64,000 bases of DNA from DATGKG01 sp963851325 (lineage in GTDB: Bacteria; Desulfobacterota; Binatia; Binatales; Binataceae), in contig CAWKOR010000001.1 in assembly GCA_963851325.1 (NCBI GenBank), positions 806,001 to 870,000 of the forward strand. The letters are read 5' to 3'. This document shows positions 18,118-25,991 of this stretch, piece after piece (positions within the stretch are counted from its first letter, which is position 1; every line of letters starts with the position of its first letter). A program made the translations under genes and the position numbers. The notes beneath the pieces are model-generated. The model was not told where the DNA came from and searched no databases. It was given only the letters and a program-made list of their open reading frames with translations.

Positions 18118-18218
18118 GGGTAGGGGTCGTTCGCGAACGACCCGCAGGGATATTCCAATCGCGCAGGTCTTCCGCAATCGCACCATCGTTGCGGGCGGTT
18201 CGCGAACCGCCCCTACCC
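18118..18218. repeat. Intergenic palindromic repeat, family A copy 1
   Basis: About 100 bases built as a palindrome of palindromes: the left end GTCGTTCGCGAACGAC and right end GCGGTTCGCGAACCGC are each self-complementary, and the outer TAGGGG/CCCCTA pair over the whole length. The same layout occurs at 18849, 53963, 54965 and 55938. Sits between the MaoC gene and the lyase gene. Confidence 0.88.
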
Positions 18219-18328
18219 GGAATTTCGTTCGTTATGTCGTGCCGATTCCGATTGTCCTGCTTTCTCTGTTGCCCTCTCACTTTAGGGAGAGGGTGGCGCT
18301 ACTGCGCCGGGTGAGGTCTCCCTCGCTA

Positions 18329-18814
18329 CTAGCCCTTCTTCAGATAATGCGATTTGCGTTTGATGAGCACCGTGCGATCGATTTCGACCACCACCGTGCC
18401 GTCCTGTTTCTTGCCGACCAGCCTGAACTTCACGAGACCGCAATCCGGACGACTCGCATCGGTTTTTTCCAGCACGGTCGACTCGGCGAAAATCGTGTCG
18501 CCATGAAAAACCGGATTCGTGTGCTTGCCGTTATCCATCTCGATTTCGGCGAGCGCGTTCTCGCTGGTGTCCTGCGAAGCGAGCCCGAGCGTGAACGCGA
18601 GCACCACGCCGCCGTAGACCAGCAGCTTGCCGCCCACGAACGCGTCGGGATTGCGATCGATCATCGCCTGATTGAAATGCAGCTCGGCAGTGTTCATCAC
18701 CAGCGAGGTGAACATGTGATTGTCGTTCTCGGTGATGGTGCGGCCGCGCTGATGGATGAGCGTGTCGCCTACATTGAAATCTTCGAAGTAGTTGTTGTCG
18801 CCGGTCAGAGGCAT
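18329..18814 (-). CDS. MaoC-family hydratase/dehydratase (copy 2)
   Basis: Hot-dog fold enoyl-CoA hydratase or mesaconyl-CoA hydratase type. The 161-residue protein starts MPLTGDNNYFEDFNVGD; it has GRTITENDNHMFTSLVMNTAELHFN, where the D/N...H catalytic region of R-hydratases lies, and LLVYGGVVLAFTLG. It is related to the MaoC gene at 20149 but clearly diverged. Two single-domain MaoC proteins could together replace the two-domain mesaconyl-CoA hydratase of the ethylmalonyl-CoA pathway. A GAGGG site precedes ATG 18814; an upstream reading passes through repeat A and is spurious. Confidence 0.88.
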   Translation of the reverse strand: MPLTGDNNYFEDFNVGDTLIHQRGRTITENDNHMFTSLVMNTAELHFNQAMIDRNPDAFVGGKLLVYGGVVLAFTLGLASQDTSENALAEIEMDNGKHTNPVFHGDTIFAESTVLEKTDASRPDCGLVKFRLVGKKQDGTVVVEIDRTVLIKRKSHYLKKG

Positions 18815-18848
18815 TTTAAAATTCCCTCGAATCCGATGCGTTCGTTCC

Positions 18849-18947
18849 GGGTAGGGGTCGTTCGCGAACGACCCGCAGCGGTAGTGCAATCGCGAAAATC
18901 TCTGCAATTGCGAATTCGCTGCGGGCGCTTCGCGAAGCACCCCTACG
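18849..18947. repeat. Intergenic palindromic repeat, family A copy 2
   Basis: Same architecture as copy 1: TAGGGGTCGTTCGCGAACGA on the left and GCGCTTCGCGAAGC then CCCCTAC on the right. Fills the gap between acyl-CoA dehydrogenase and the second MaoC gene inside a probable operon. Confidence 0.88.
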
Positions 18948-18966
18948 GGAGAGGACCTGCACCATC

Positions 18967-20136
18967 TCAATTCTCACGCTCCATGATGCGTTTGCCGATG
19001 ACTTCGAGCTGGATTTCGCTGGTGCCCTCGAAAATCGACAACACCCGCGCGTCGCGCCAGAAGCGCTGCACGTCGAACTCCATCGAGTAGCCGTAGCCGC
19101 CGTGGACCTGCATCGCTTCGCGCGTCACCCGCTCCGCCATCTCGGCGGCGAAAACCTTCGCGAGGCCGGCCTCGTAGTCGCAGCGCTTGCCGCTATCCTT
19201 TTGCGACGCCGCAAAATATGCCAACTGACGGCCTGCCTCAATCTCGACCGCCATGTGCGCGAGCTTATGCCGTATCACCTGATGCTCGCCGATCGGCTGG
19301 CCGAATTGGGTGCGCTGCTTGGCGTACTTCACCGCGGTCTCGAAGGCTGCCTGCGCGACCCCCACGCCGCGCGCCGCAGTTTGGATGCGCGCCGATTCGT
19401 AGGACGCCATCAACTGATAAAAGCCGCGCCCTTCGACGCCACCGACCAGGTTCGATGCCGGCGAGTACGCGTCTTCGAACTGAAGCGCGTAGCTGCGCAT
19501 CCCGTGGTAGCCGATGGTGGGAATCGGCGAGCCGGTCAGATGCGGCGGCGCGAAGTCGTCGCCGGGAGTCTTCTCGAACAGCAACAGCGACAGGCCTTTG
19601 TGACGCTTCGATACGTCGGGATCGGTGCGCACCATCACGGTCAGCACATTCGCGCGATTGGCGAAGGTGCACCACATCTTCGATCCTTTGATGAGATAGC
19701 CGTCGCCGTTTTTTACCGCGCGGGTCTTGAACGACGCGGTATCGGAGCCCGAATCAGGCTCGGTGAAGGCCGCCGCCGTCATCAACTCGCCGCGCGCGAT
19801 CTTCGGCAGCAGCCGCTTCTTCTGCTCGTCGGTGCCGTTGGCGCTGATGAGAGTGCCGGTGATGAGATTGCGGGTCATCACGGAGCCGACGCTGAGCCAT
19901 CCGCGCGACAACTCCTCGGTGACGATCGCCATCGAGGTGTAGTCCAGCCCCATCCCGCCCTGCTCTTCCGGAAAGATGACGCCGAAGTAGCCGAGCTCGG
20001 CCATCTTCTTGAGGATGCGTTCAGGGATTTCCTTGTTTTGGCGATCGAGGTCGTTGGCGATCGGTTTGACTTCCTTTTCGACGAAGTCGCGGACCGAGCG
20101 GCGGATCTCCTCGTGTTCCTCGGTGACAAACGGCAT
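18967..20136 (-). CDS. Acyl-CoA dehydrogenase
   Basis: FAD enzyme that oxidises acyl-CoA to trans-2-enoyl-CoA. The 389-residue protein has all three domains: helical N-terminus, AAAFTEPDSGSDTASFKTRA and YLIKGSKMWCTFANRAN in the middle sheet, and the C-terminal FGQPIGEHQVIRHKLAHM, MQVHGGYGYSMEF and SIFEGTSEIQ with the catalytic glutamate. Neighbouring MaoC and CitE-type genes and a nearby crotonyl-CoA carboxylase/reductase make methylsuccinyl-CoA a possible substrate, but known methylsuccinyl-CoA dehydrogenases are longer, so this is unproven. Confidence 0.95.
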   Translation of the reverse strand: MPFVTEEHEEIRRSVRDFVEKEVKPIANDLDRQNKEIPERILKKMAELGYFGVIFPEEQGGMGLDYTSMAIVTEELSRGWLSVGSVMTRNLITGTLISANGTDEQKKRLLPKIARGELMTAAAFTEPDSGSDTASFKTRAVKNGDGYLIKGSKMWCTFANRANVLTVMVRTDPDVSKRHKGLSLLLFEKTPGDDFAPPHLTGSPIPTIGYHGMRSYALQFEDAYSPASNLVGGVEGRGFYQLMASYESARIQTAARGVGVAQAAFETAVKYAKQRTQFGQPIGEHQVIRHKLAHMAVEIEAGRQLAYFAASQKDSGKRCDYEAGLAKVFAAEMAERVTREAMQVHGGYGYSMEFDVQRFWRDARVLSIFEGTSEIQLEVIGKRIMEREN

Positions 20137-20148
20137 GGACGACTGCTC

Positions 20149-20616
20149 CTACGCGGAATTCTTTTTGCGAATCAGGACCGGACGCTCATATTCGAGGACT
20201 TTTTCGCCCGCCTGGTTGAATCCGGTGGTGCGAAACTTCACCACCCCGCGATCGGGCCGCGAGGTATCGCGCTTCGAGAGCACCTCGGATTGCGAGGTGA
20301 GCGTATCGCCCGGATAGACAGTCGCAAGGTACTTCATCTTCTCGTAGCCCAGATGTGCGATGGCTTTCTCGCTCAAATCCTCGACCGAGAGCCCGAACAC
20401 CACGTTCATCACCAGCATGTGATTGACGACGACATCGCGATAGCCCATCGATTTGGCATACTCGCGATTGAAGTAGATCGGGTTGAAGTTCATGGTGACG
20501 CTGCTGAAGAGGCTGTTGTCGCCCTCGTTAATCGTGCGTCCCCAATGATGCTGGAAAAGGTGGCCGACTTCGAAATCCTCGAAGTAGTGGCCATGCTCGA
20601 TCTTGCGCACCGCCAT
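20149..20616 (-). CDS. MaoC-family hydratase/dehydratase (copy 1)
   Basis: 155-residue hot-dog fold protein: HYFEDFEVGHLFQHHWGRTI, NEGDNSLFSSVTMNFNPIYFN, and DVVVNHMLVMNVVFGLSVEDLSE, ending with the strand VLEYERPVLIRKK. It heads the minus-strand group MaoC, acyl-CoA dehydrogenase, MaoC, lyase, 12 bases before the dehydrogenase start. Likely hydrates the enoyl-CoA made by that enzyme; the exact substrate is inferred from context. Confidence 0.9.
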   Translation of the reverse strand: MAVRKIEHGHYFEDFEVGHLFQHHWGRTINEGDNSLFSSVTMNFNPIYFNREYAKSMGYRDVVVNHMLVMNVVFGLSVEDLSEKAIAHLGYEKMKYLATVYPGDTLTSQSEVLSKRDTSRPDRGVVKFRTTGFNQAGEKVLEYERPVLIRKKNSA

Positions 20617-21258
20617 AGAAGTATCCCGACTTAAACTAACACTTTAATTTTATTGGAGGGTCTGCGGAACCACTCGGAAGCCGAGATGATAGCACGCCGA
20701 CGCGCCGGATGACCGATGCCGTTTTTATGGAATTCCCTTCCCGTCGTCAACGGCCAGATGCTCGATCTTGCGCACCGCCCTACCTCGGTGCATTCGGCCG
20801 CGCTTCCTGATACACTGTTTGTTTGAAGATGGTCACTGGATGGCAATCAGATCCACGATCTACAAAAGTGCGAAAACAAACCCACTCGCGAGGACGCCCC
20901 CGGGACTCATCGCCGAAGCCCGCGTAGCATACGACTTCCACAATTTTGACGAAACGAAGCCAAATAATTGCCGATCTACAAGGACTTTATGTTTCAACGT
21001 CTGCCGAAACCTACGGTCGAGCGGCACCGATCCGGCGCTGAAATTCGCAAAAACAAACCCACTTCGGCAGCCTCTTTCATCTATCGAATAGAGCCTGATC
21101 GCCAAATCGCGGCGCGTAAAAACAAACCCACTCGACGCTTATCGACATCGCGTCAGTAGAGCCCTCCCCCACTTCCACGGCATGGCTGCTGGATTGCTTC
21201 AGTCCTCTATTCGGGACGCCGCGGCGATCGATTCGCCGGCAAACCGAAGGAGAGTTCC
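20617..21258. other. Gene-free stretch with short repeats
   Basis: No supported gene. Bases 20755-20780 repeat the first 22 bases or so of the MaoC gene start region (ATGCTCGATCTTGCGCACCG also at 20593). Three copies of an AAAACAAACCCACT motif lie at 20871, 21046 and 21114. An AAGGAGAG ribosome site near the right edge belongs to the hemerythrin gene. Confidence 0.7.
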
Positions 21259-21699
21259 ATGGCATTTTTCGATTGGCAGAACAGCATGTCGGTAGGCAAT
21301 CAGGTGATCGATGTCGACCACCGAAAGCTCATTCAGTACATCAACGAACTGCAGGACGCGATGGTCGCCGGGCGCGGCAAGGACGTGGTCGGAACGATCC
21401 TTAACCGCCTCGTGCTCTATACCCACGAGCATTTCGGACGCGAAGAGCTGATTTGGAAAGCCGGGCGCTACGCAGGGCTCGAAAAGCACAAGAAGGAACA
21501 TGCGGATCTCCTCAAGACGGTCACCGAGTTCAAAGCGAAGTACGACAAAGGTACCATCGCCCTCAGCGTCGACGTGATGGAATTCCTCCGCGATTGGCTG
21601 AAGAACCACATCCTGAAGTCCGACAAGGAGGCCGCCAACGCGATCGCGATGGTAGCCCGCCCCGGAGCGAAGCCGGCGGGTTCGTCCGCCACCCATTGA
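21259..21699 (+). CDS. Bacteriohemerythrin
   Basis: Di-iron O2-binding protein of the hemerythrin family, 146 residues. The full ligand set is visible: His in VIDVDHRKL, His and Glu in YTHEHFGREE, two His in EKHKKEHADLL, and His with Asp in WLKNHILKSDK. The tail is Ala/Pro-rich. Such proteins store or sense oxygen in microaerobic bacteria. Monocistronic, with AAGGAG upstream and a strong hairpin downstream. Confidence 0.95.
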   Translation: MAFFDWQNSMSVGNQVIDVDHRKLIQYINELQDAMVAGRGKDVVGTILNRLVLYTHEHFGREELIWKAGRYAGLEKHKKEHADLLKTVTEFKAKYDKGTIALSVDVMEFLRDWLKNHILKSDKEAANAIAMVARPGAKPAGSSATH

Positions 21700-21751
21700 G
21701 AAGGATTCGCTGCATGCTAATACTCGCACCATCGCGGGAGTATAAGTCGAA

Positions 21752-21789
21752 ATCCTTCGGGCACTTTCGCTCGATGGTGCCCGAAGGAT
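21752..21789. terminator. Hairpin after the hemerythrin gene
   Basis: Perfect 13-base stem ATCCTTCGGGCAC / GTGCCCGAAGGAT with a 12-base loop, 52 bases after the hemerythrin stop. No T-run follows, so intrinsic termination is only likely. Confidence 0.55.
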
Positions 21790-21819
21790 CACACCTTGTA
21801 TGCGACAGAATCTCGAGGG

Positions 21820-23184
21820 ATGAGGACCTGGACCAACCGAGTGACGCCATATGCCGATGCGGCGACGCTGCTCATTTCCGCCCTGTTGCTCTCGTGGGTC
21901 GCCTTCTACAATCGATATCCGCTGGTGTGGCCCGACACCGGCTACTACCTGCACATCAATAATTTCGGGCTCCGGAGCATCTTCTACATCTTCTTCGTTT
22001 ATCCGTCGCACCTGATCGGATCGCTATGGGCTCCGGTCCTCGCGCAAGCGCTGATGGTGGCCTACCTGCTGCGCCTGGTTGTGCGCATCGTTTTCGGAAT
22101 CACCTCGCGGCTGGAATTCCTGATTATCATCCTGCTGCTCTGCGTGCTGACGGGACTGCCATGGTGCACCTCGCTGCTGATGCCCGACATTTTCGGAGCG
22201 GTGCTCATCCTCGGCTTGTTTCTGCTGGCATTCTGTCGCTCGGAGCTGACGCGATCTGAACTCTTCATTGTCATCGGCCTGACTTTCCTCGCCCTGACCG
22301 TGCATTACTCTCACGTACCAATCGCGGCCGGCCTGCTGGTCATCGGGATATTCGTCGGCCTCGCGATGCGCAATCGGGTGCCCCAGTTGGTTCCGCATCT
22401 GATGCTTCCAACTCTGCTGCTGGCAGTTGCAGTCATTGCGATCGTGCTCTCCAACTATGCGACCCTCGGCCTCCTGAGCCTTTCTCCGGCTGGCTACAGT
22501 TACGAACTCGCACGCCTTCAGGAAGATGGGCAGGCGGTGAGCTATTTGCGGCAGGATTGTCCGACCCGCAAGTACCGCATCTGCAAGGACCTGGATCGCT
22601 TGCCGATGGACGCCGCATCGTTTTTGTGGTCCCCCGGGAGTCCCCTCGCAGGTGCGCGGCGGATGGAGGATCGCGAGGAAGGCATGCAGATCGTGACGCG
22701 GACCATCGAACGCTACCCGCGGTGGACTCTGCGCAGCGCGATCAGAAACACCCGCAAGCAGGTCATGTATTTTGAAGCCGGCAGTGGATTGATTTCGTAC
22801 GCAGATTCGGACTATCCGACGCACGAATTGGAGACTTTCTACCCTGCCGAGGTCAACGCATACTTCCACTCGCGACAAAACCTCGGCGAGTTTCAGAATC
22901 TCGATCGCCTCAACCAACTGCACCTGGTGGTAATAGTTCTCAGTTGCATATTCTGCGGCTTTAGCGCGGTCCTGCTGGTCAGGAGGCGACAGTGGATACC
23001 ACTCGCCTTTCTCGGCACCATCGGCCTCGCGGTGCTGATCAATGGGTTCGTGATGGGCGCGCTCTCGATGCCAACGCCTCGCTATGGAACCCGCGTCATC
23101 TGGCTGATCCCGCTGGCGGCGCTCGCGTTGTGGCGTAAAGCGCCGGAGCTGCGTGAGCTCTGGGGCTACGGCCGGGCGAGTTGA
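21820..23184 (+). CDS. Polytopic membrane protein of unknown function
   Basis: A 454-residue protein with about nine to eleven membrane helices, for example ATLLISALLLSWVAFY near the start, LMVAYLLRLVVRIVFGI, FLIIILLLCVLTGLP, and a last group around LAVLINGFVMGAL. A soluble loop of about 150 residues (residues 215-350) separates the two membrane halves. The N-terminal WPDTGYYL motif recalls GT-C glycosyltransferase-like proteins, but no catalytic signature is convincing. ATG 21820 is used; GTG 21841 is possible. Confidence 0.75.
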   Translation: MRTWTNRVTPYADAATLLISALLLSWVAFYNRYPLVWPDTGYYLHINNFGLRSIFYIFFVYPSHLIGSLWAPVLAQALMVAYLLRLVVRIVFGITSRLEFLIIILLLCVLTGLPWCTSLLMPDIFGAVLILGLFLLAFCRSELTRSELFIVIGLTFLALTVHYSHVPIAAGLLVIGIFVGLAMRNRVPQLVPHLMLPTLLLAVAVIAIVLSNYATLGLLSLSPAGYSYELARLQEDGQAVSYLRQDCPTRKYRICKDLDRLPMDAASFLWSPGSPLAGARRMEDREEGMQIVTRTIERYPRWTLRSAIRNTRKQVMYFEAGSGLISYADSDYPTHELETFYPAEVNAYFHSRQNLGEFQNLDRLNQLHLVVIVLSCIFCGFSAVLLVRRRQWIPLAFLGTIGLAVLINGFVMGALSMPTPRYGTRVIWLIPLAALALWRKAPELRELWGYGRAS

Positions 23185-23640
23185 TTACGGGGCGGCGGTT
23201 TTCGATTTGCTGACCGCATCCGGGGTCCATGCGATGTGGAGGTTCATCTTCGAGGGATCCTTGTCGCTGGGACTGATCGTGAGGTTGTCCAGCATGTCGC
23301 CCTTGATGAAGCTGAGGTCGTAGACCTTGCGTGCGGGAGCGGCGAGTTTGGGACCGACGGCAAATTTGGCCTTCGGCAGCTCCTTCAGATAGAAGTCGAT
23401 CAACTCCTGATAGCTCTGCTTGACCGCGAAGTTGGCCGAATGAACAACTCCCGCTTTGGGCGCGGTCGAATCGATTAAGACTGCGCCGGGTGGCAGCGGA
23501 ATCTTCGCATCCCACCTATCCGGCAGCGCCGCTGATGCCGCCGCGTCGGGCGCCGGCGCGGCAAAGGCCGCGGGGCGGATCGCCGGCATGGATACACCGA
23601 TCAAGGCCGCAAGAGCCAGAAACTTTGCAATTTTCACCAT
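23185..23640 (-). CDS. Exported protein of unknown function
   Basis: About 151 residues with a signal peptide (VKIAKFLALAALIGVSMPAI then AFAAPAPDA). The mature domain shows LPPGAVLIDSTAPKAGVV, YQELIDFYLKELPKAKFAVG and LTISPSDKDPSKMNLHIAW, a pattern seen in small periplasmic proteins that carry a single alpha/beta domain. No family assigned. GGAGG lies just upstream of ATG 23640 and the GTG that follows it, so either may start. Confidence 0.75.
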   Translation of the reverse strand: MVKIAKFLALAALIGVSMPAIRPAAFAAPAPDAAASAALPDRWDAKIPLPPGAVLIDSTAPKAGVVHSANFAVKQSYQELIDFYLKELPKAKFAVGPKLAAPARKVYDLSFIKGDMLDNLTISPSDKDPSKMNLHIAWTPDAVSKSKTAAP

Positions 23641-23777
23641 TGTCCTCCGAGCCACCCGGCAATGGTGGCAACTTCAAGATGAAAGCGAAAGCGTCGCGCG
23701 CACCACTTCGTTCGAAACCTCACGCCTGTTAGACTGTTGTCAAGTCGGCGCCAAACAGGTACCTAATCACTTCCCCT

Positions 23778-25064
23778 ATGAGCACATTGGTAGCGCATAA
23801 AAAAACCGACACGAGTTCCAGGGAAATCTACCAAATCGGTGAAGTTCCGCCGATCGGGCAGATCCCCAAACAGATGTATGCGCAGGTGATTCGGGCCAGT
23901 CGCTTCGGCGACCCGAAGCACGCCTTCAAAGTCGAAAAGATCCCGGTTCCCGAGCTGCGACCCGATGAGGCGCTGGTTTACGTGATGGCCGCCGGGGTCA
24001 ATTTCAATAACGTGTGGGCCGCCCTCGGCACCCCCATTAATGTCATCGCCGCGCGGCAGAAGGCCAAGTACGACTCCTCGGATTTCCATATCGGCGGCAG
24101 CGATGCCTCCGGGGTGGTCTATGCCATCGGACGCGACGTAAAAAACGTCAAGGTCGGGGACCACGTCGTGATGCATTGCGGGCAATGGGATGCCGATTGT
24201 CCGGCGGTCAAAAACGGCGACGATCCGATGTACGACCCCTCGTTCAAAATTTGGGGCTACGAAACCAACTGGGGCAGCTTCGCACAATTCACCCGCGTCC
24301 AGGCGCACCAGTGTATGCCGAAGGCCCGCCATCTCACCTGGGAAGAAGCCGCGGGTCCAACCCTGGTGGGCGCAACCGCCTATCGGATGCTGATGGGATG
24401 GCCCCCGCATACCGTACGACCCAACGATGTGGTGCTGATTTGGGGCGCCTCGGGCGGACTCGGTTGCATGGCAATTCAGATCGTGAAGGCTGAAGGCGGG
24501 ATCCCGGTCGGCGTCGTCAGCGACGATCGCAAGATCGATTTCTGCATGAAGCTGGGCGCCAAGGGCGTGGTCAATCGCAAAAAGTTCTTCCATTGGGGCA
24601 TGATGCCGCACTGGAAGGACACCGAGGACTACAACAAATGGGCCGCCGAGTCGCGCGCCTTCGGCAAGGCGATTTGGGAGGTGGTCGGCGAGCGGCGCAG
24701 CCCCCGCATCGTGTTCGAGCATCCAGGCGAGCATACCATCCCGACCTCGGTCTTCGTATGCGACACCGGCGGCATGATTGTGATTTGCGCGGGCACCACC
24801 GGTTACAATGCGGTCGCCGATTTGCGCTACCTGTGGATGCGCCAGAAGCGGTTACAGGGATCGCATTTCGCCAACGACGAGCAGTCCTACGCATTCAATC
24901 AGTTGGTGGTTGACGGCAAGATCGACCCCTGCCTGGCGAAGACCTTCCAGTTCGATCAGATTGCCGAATGCCACCAGATTATGCATGAGAACCGCGCACC
25001 CGAAGGCAAGATGGTGGCGCTGGTCGGCGCTCCCAAAGCGGGCATGAAGGATCTCGTACTTTAA
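23778..25064 (+). CDS. ccr: Crotonyl-CoA carboxylase/reductase
   Basis: NADPH-dependent reductive carboxylation of crotonyl-CoA to ethylmalonyl-CoA, the defining step of the ethylmalonyl-CoA pathway. The 428-residue MDR-family protein matches the enzyme throughout: AGVNFNNVW (Asn77), IGGSDASGVV, KIWGYETNWGSFAQF (Tyr161, Glu162), LVGATAYRML, the NADP loop WGASGGLGCMAIQ, IVFEHPGEHT, and KRLQGSHFANDEQ (His363). From memory, the CO2 pocket of the Kitasatospora enzyme uses Asn81, Phe170, Glu171 and His365; here the Phe position is Tyr. It is 3.2 kb from the MaoC/acyl-CoA dehydrogenase/lyase group. Confidence 0.93.
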   Translation: MSTLVAHKKTDTSSREIYQIGEVPPIGQIPKQMYAQVIRASRFGDPKHAFKVEKIPVPELRPDEALVYVMAAGVNFNNVWAALGTPINVIAARQKAKYDSSDFHIGGSDASGVVYAIGRDVKNVKVGDHVVMHCGQWDADCPAVKNGDDPMYDPSFKIWGYETNWGSFAQFTRVQAHQCMPKARHLTWEEAAGPTLVGATAYRMLMGWPPHTVRPNDVVLIWGASGGLGCMAIQIVKAEGGIPVGVVSDDRKIDFCMKLGAKGVVNRKKFFHWGMMPHWKDTEDYNKWAAESRAFGKAIWEVVGERRSPRIVFEHPGEHTIPTSVFVCDTGGMIVICAGTTGYNAVADLRYLWMRQKRLQGSHFANDEQSYAFNQLVVDGKIDPCLAKTFQFDQIAECHQIMHENRAPEGKMVALVGAPKAGMKDLVL

Positions 25065-25364
25065 GTATAGTTTTGCGTCAAAATGACGCTTTCAGCTGTA
25101 CCGCCTTCTCGTTGTGTCACGAAAAGCTCTGACTGAGCTGTCCCTGCCGATCGTCAATTTTCAGTAGTGGTCAGTTTTAGCTCTGGCCACCCGGATCGCG
25201 CTGAGGCAGGGGTCGTTCGCGAACGAACCGTTGAATCCTGATTGCGCGAAACGCCTCCGAAGCGCGGCCGCCCGAGGCGCTCGCCGCAGCCATCTATAGA
25301 ATGTGGCGGACCGCCCGGCACCGCTATGTACTCGTTCCAGCAATCCCTAGACTGAGTAGGGCTG
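25065..25364. other. Gene-free gap with a small hairpin and a partial family A repeat
   Basis: GCGTCA-AAA-TGACGC followed by TTT (25075-25092) is a weak terminator for ccr. A partial family A copy (GGGGTCGTTCGCGAACGAAC) lies at about 25206-25241. No gene is supported on either strand. Confidence 0.6.
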
Positions 25365-25991
25365 ATGGTGAGTATCGCGACATGGATTCGGGAATGCGAT
25401 GAGCACTGGTTCAGGGAAGTGTTCGCCGGCCATCCCGATATCAGCATCCACAATGCGCGCCTTGCAGTCGTCGAGCCGGCCGGAATCGATGCGCTCATGC
25501 TCACCGGCGGCGGCGATATCTCGCTACCGTTTCTCCGCCAGCAGGTTGCCGCGCCTTCCCTGATCGTCGAGACCGACCCGGCGCGCGATGAGTGGGAATT
25601 TCGCGCGCTACACGAGACTCTCGCGGCGGGAAAACCGCTGCTCGCCATCTGCCGCGGCTTGCAGGTGGTGAACGTGGCGATGGGGGGAACGCTCCATCTT
25701 GATATTGCCGATCACGATTTCGCGGAGCCCGGTAGCACTCACTCTCTGCGCTATGGTTGGGCCGCGGTTCATCGCTTCGAGGCGGTGAACAGTTCGCATC
25801 ATCAGGCGCTGGACCGACTGGCCGACGGCATCGATGTGGAAGCCTGGTCGGCAAGTGACGACGTCGTTGAGCAAGTGCGGCTGCGCGGATATCGCTTCGC
25901 ACTGGGCGTCCAATACCACCCCGAACGGCACTCGCTTTATCGCGCGCTGTTCGACGACTTCTTTGCGACTGTGCGCGGGCTGAGCCGATGA
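25365..25991 (+). CDS. Class I glutamine amidotransferase, gamma-glutamyl-GABA hydrolase type
   Basis: A 208-residue peptidase C26-type protein with the catalytic Cys in LLAICRGLQVVNVAMGG and the His-Glu pair in GVQYHPERHS, and LTGGGDIS earlier, as in PuuD. PuuD-type enzymes hydrolyse gamma-glutamyl-GABA. Its stop overlaps the start of a transglutaminase-like gene by four bases, so the two are translationally coupled; both act on gamma-glutamyl or glutamine amide bonds. Confidence 0.9.
   Translation: MVSIATWIRECDEHWFREVFAGHPDISIHNARLAVVEPAGIDALMLTGGGDISLPFLRQQVAAPSLIVETDPARDEWEFRALHETLAAGKPLLAICRGLQVVNVAMGGTLHLDIADHDFAEPGSTHSLRYGWAAVHRFEAVNSSHHQALDRLADGIDVEAWSASDDVVEQVRLRGYRFALGVQYHPERHSLYRALFDDFFATVRGLSR

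Noticed and set aside
18019..18280. Upstream extension of the lyase gene to 18280
   Set aside because: The extension is translated family A repeat (RGGSRTARNDGAIAED), not protein-like; the ATG at 18013 has a good ribosome site.
19102..20634. 510-codon plus-strand reading opposite acyl-CoA dehydrogenase
   Set aside because: Antisense of a clear dehydrogenase and MaoC gene; no motif.
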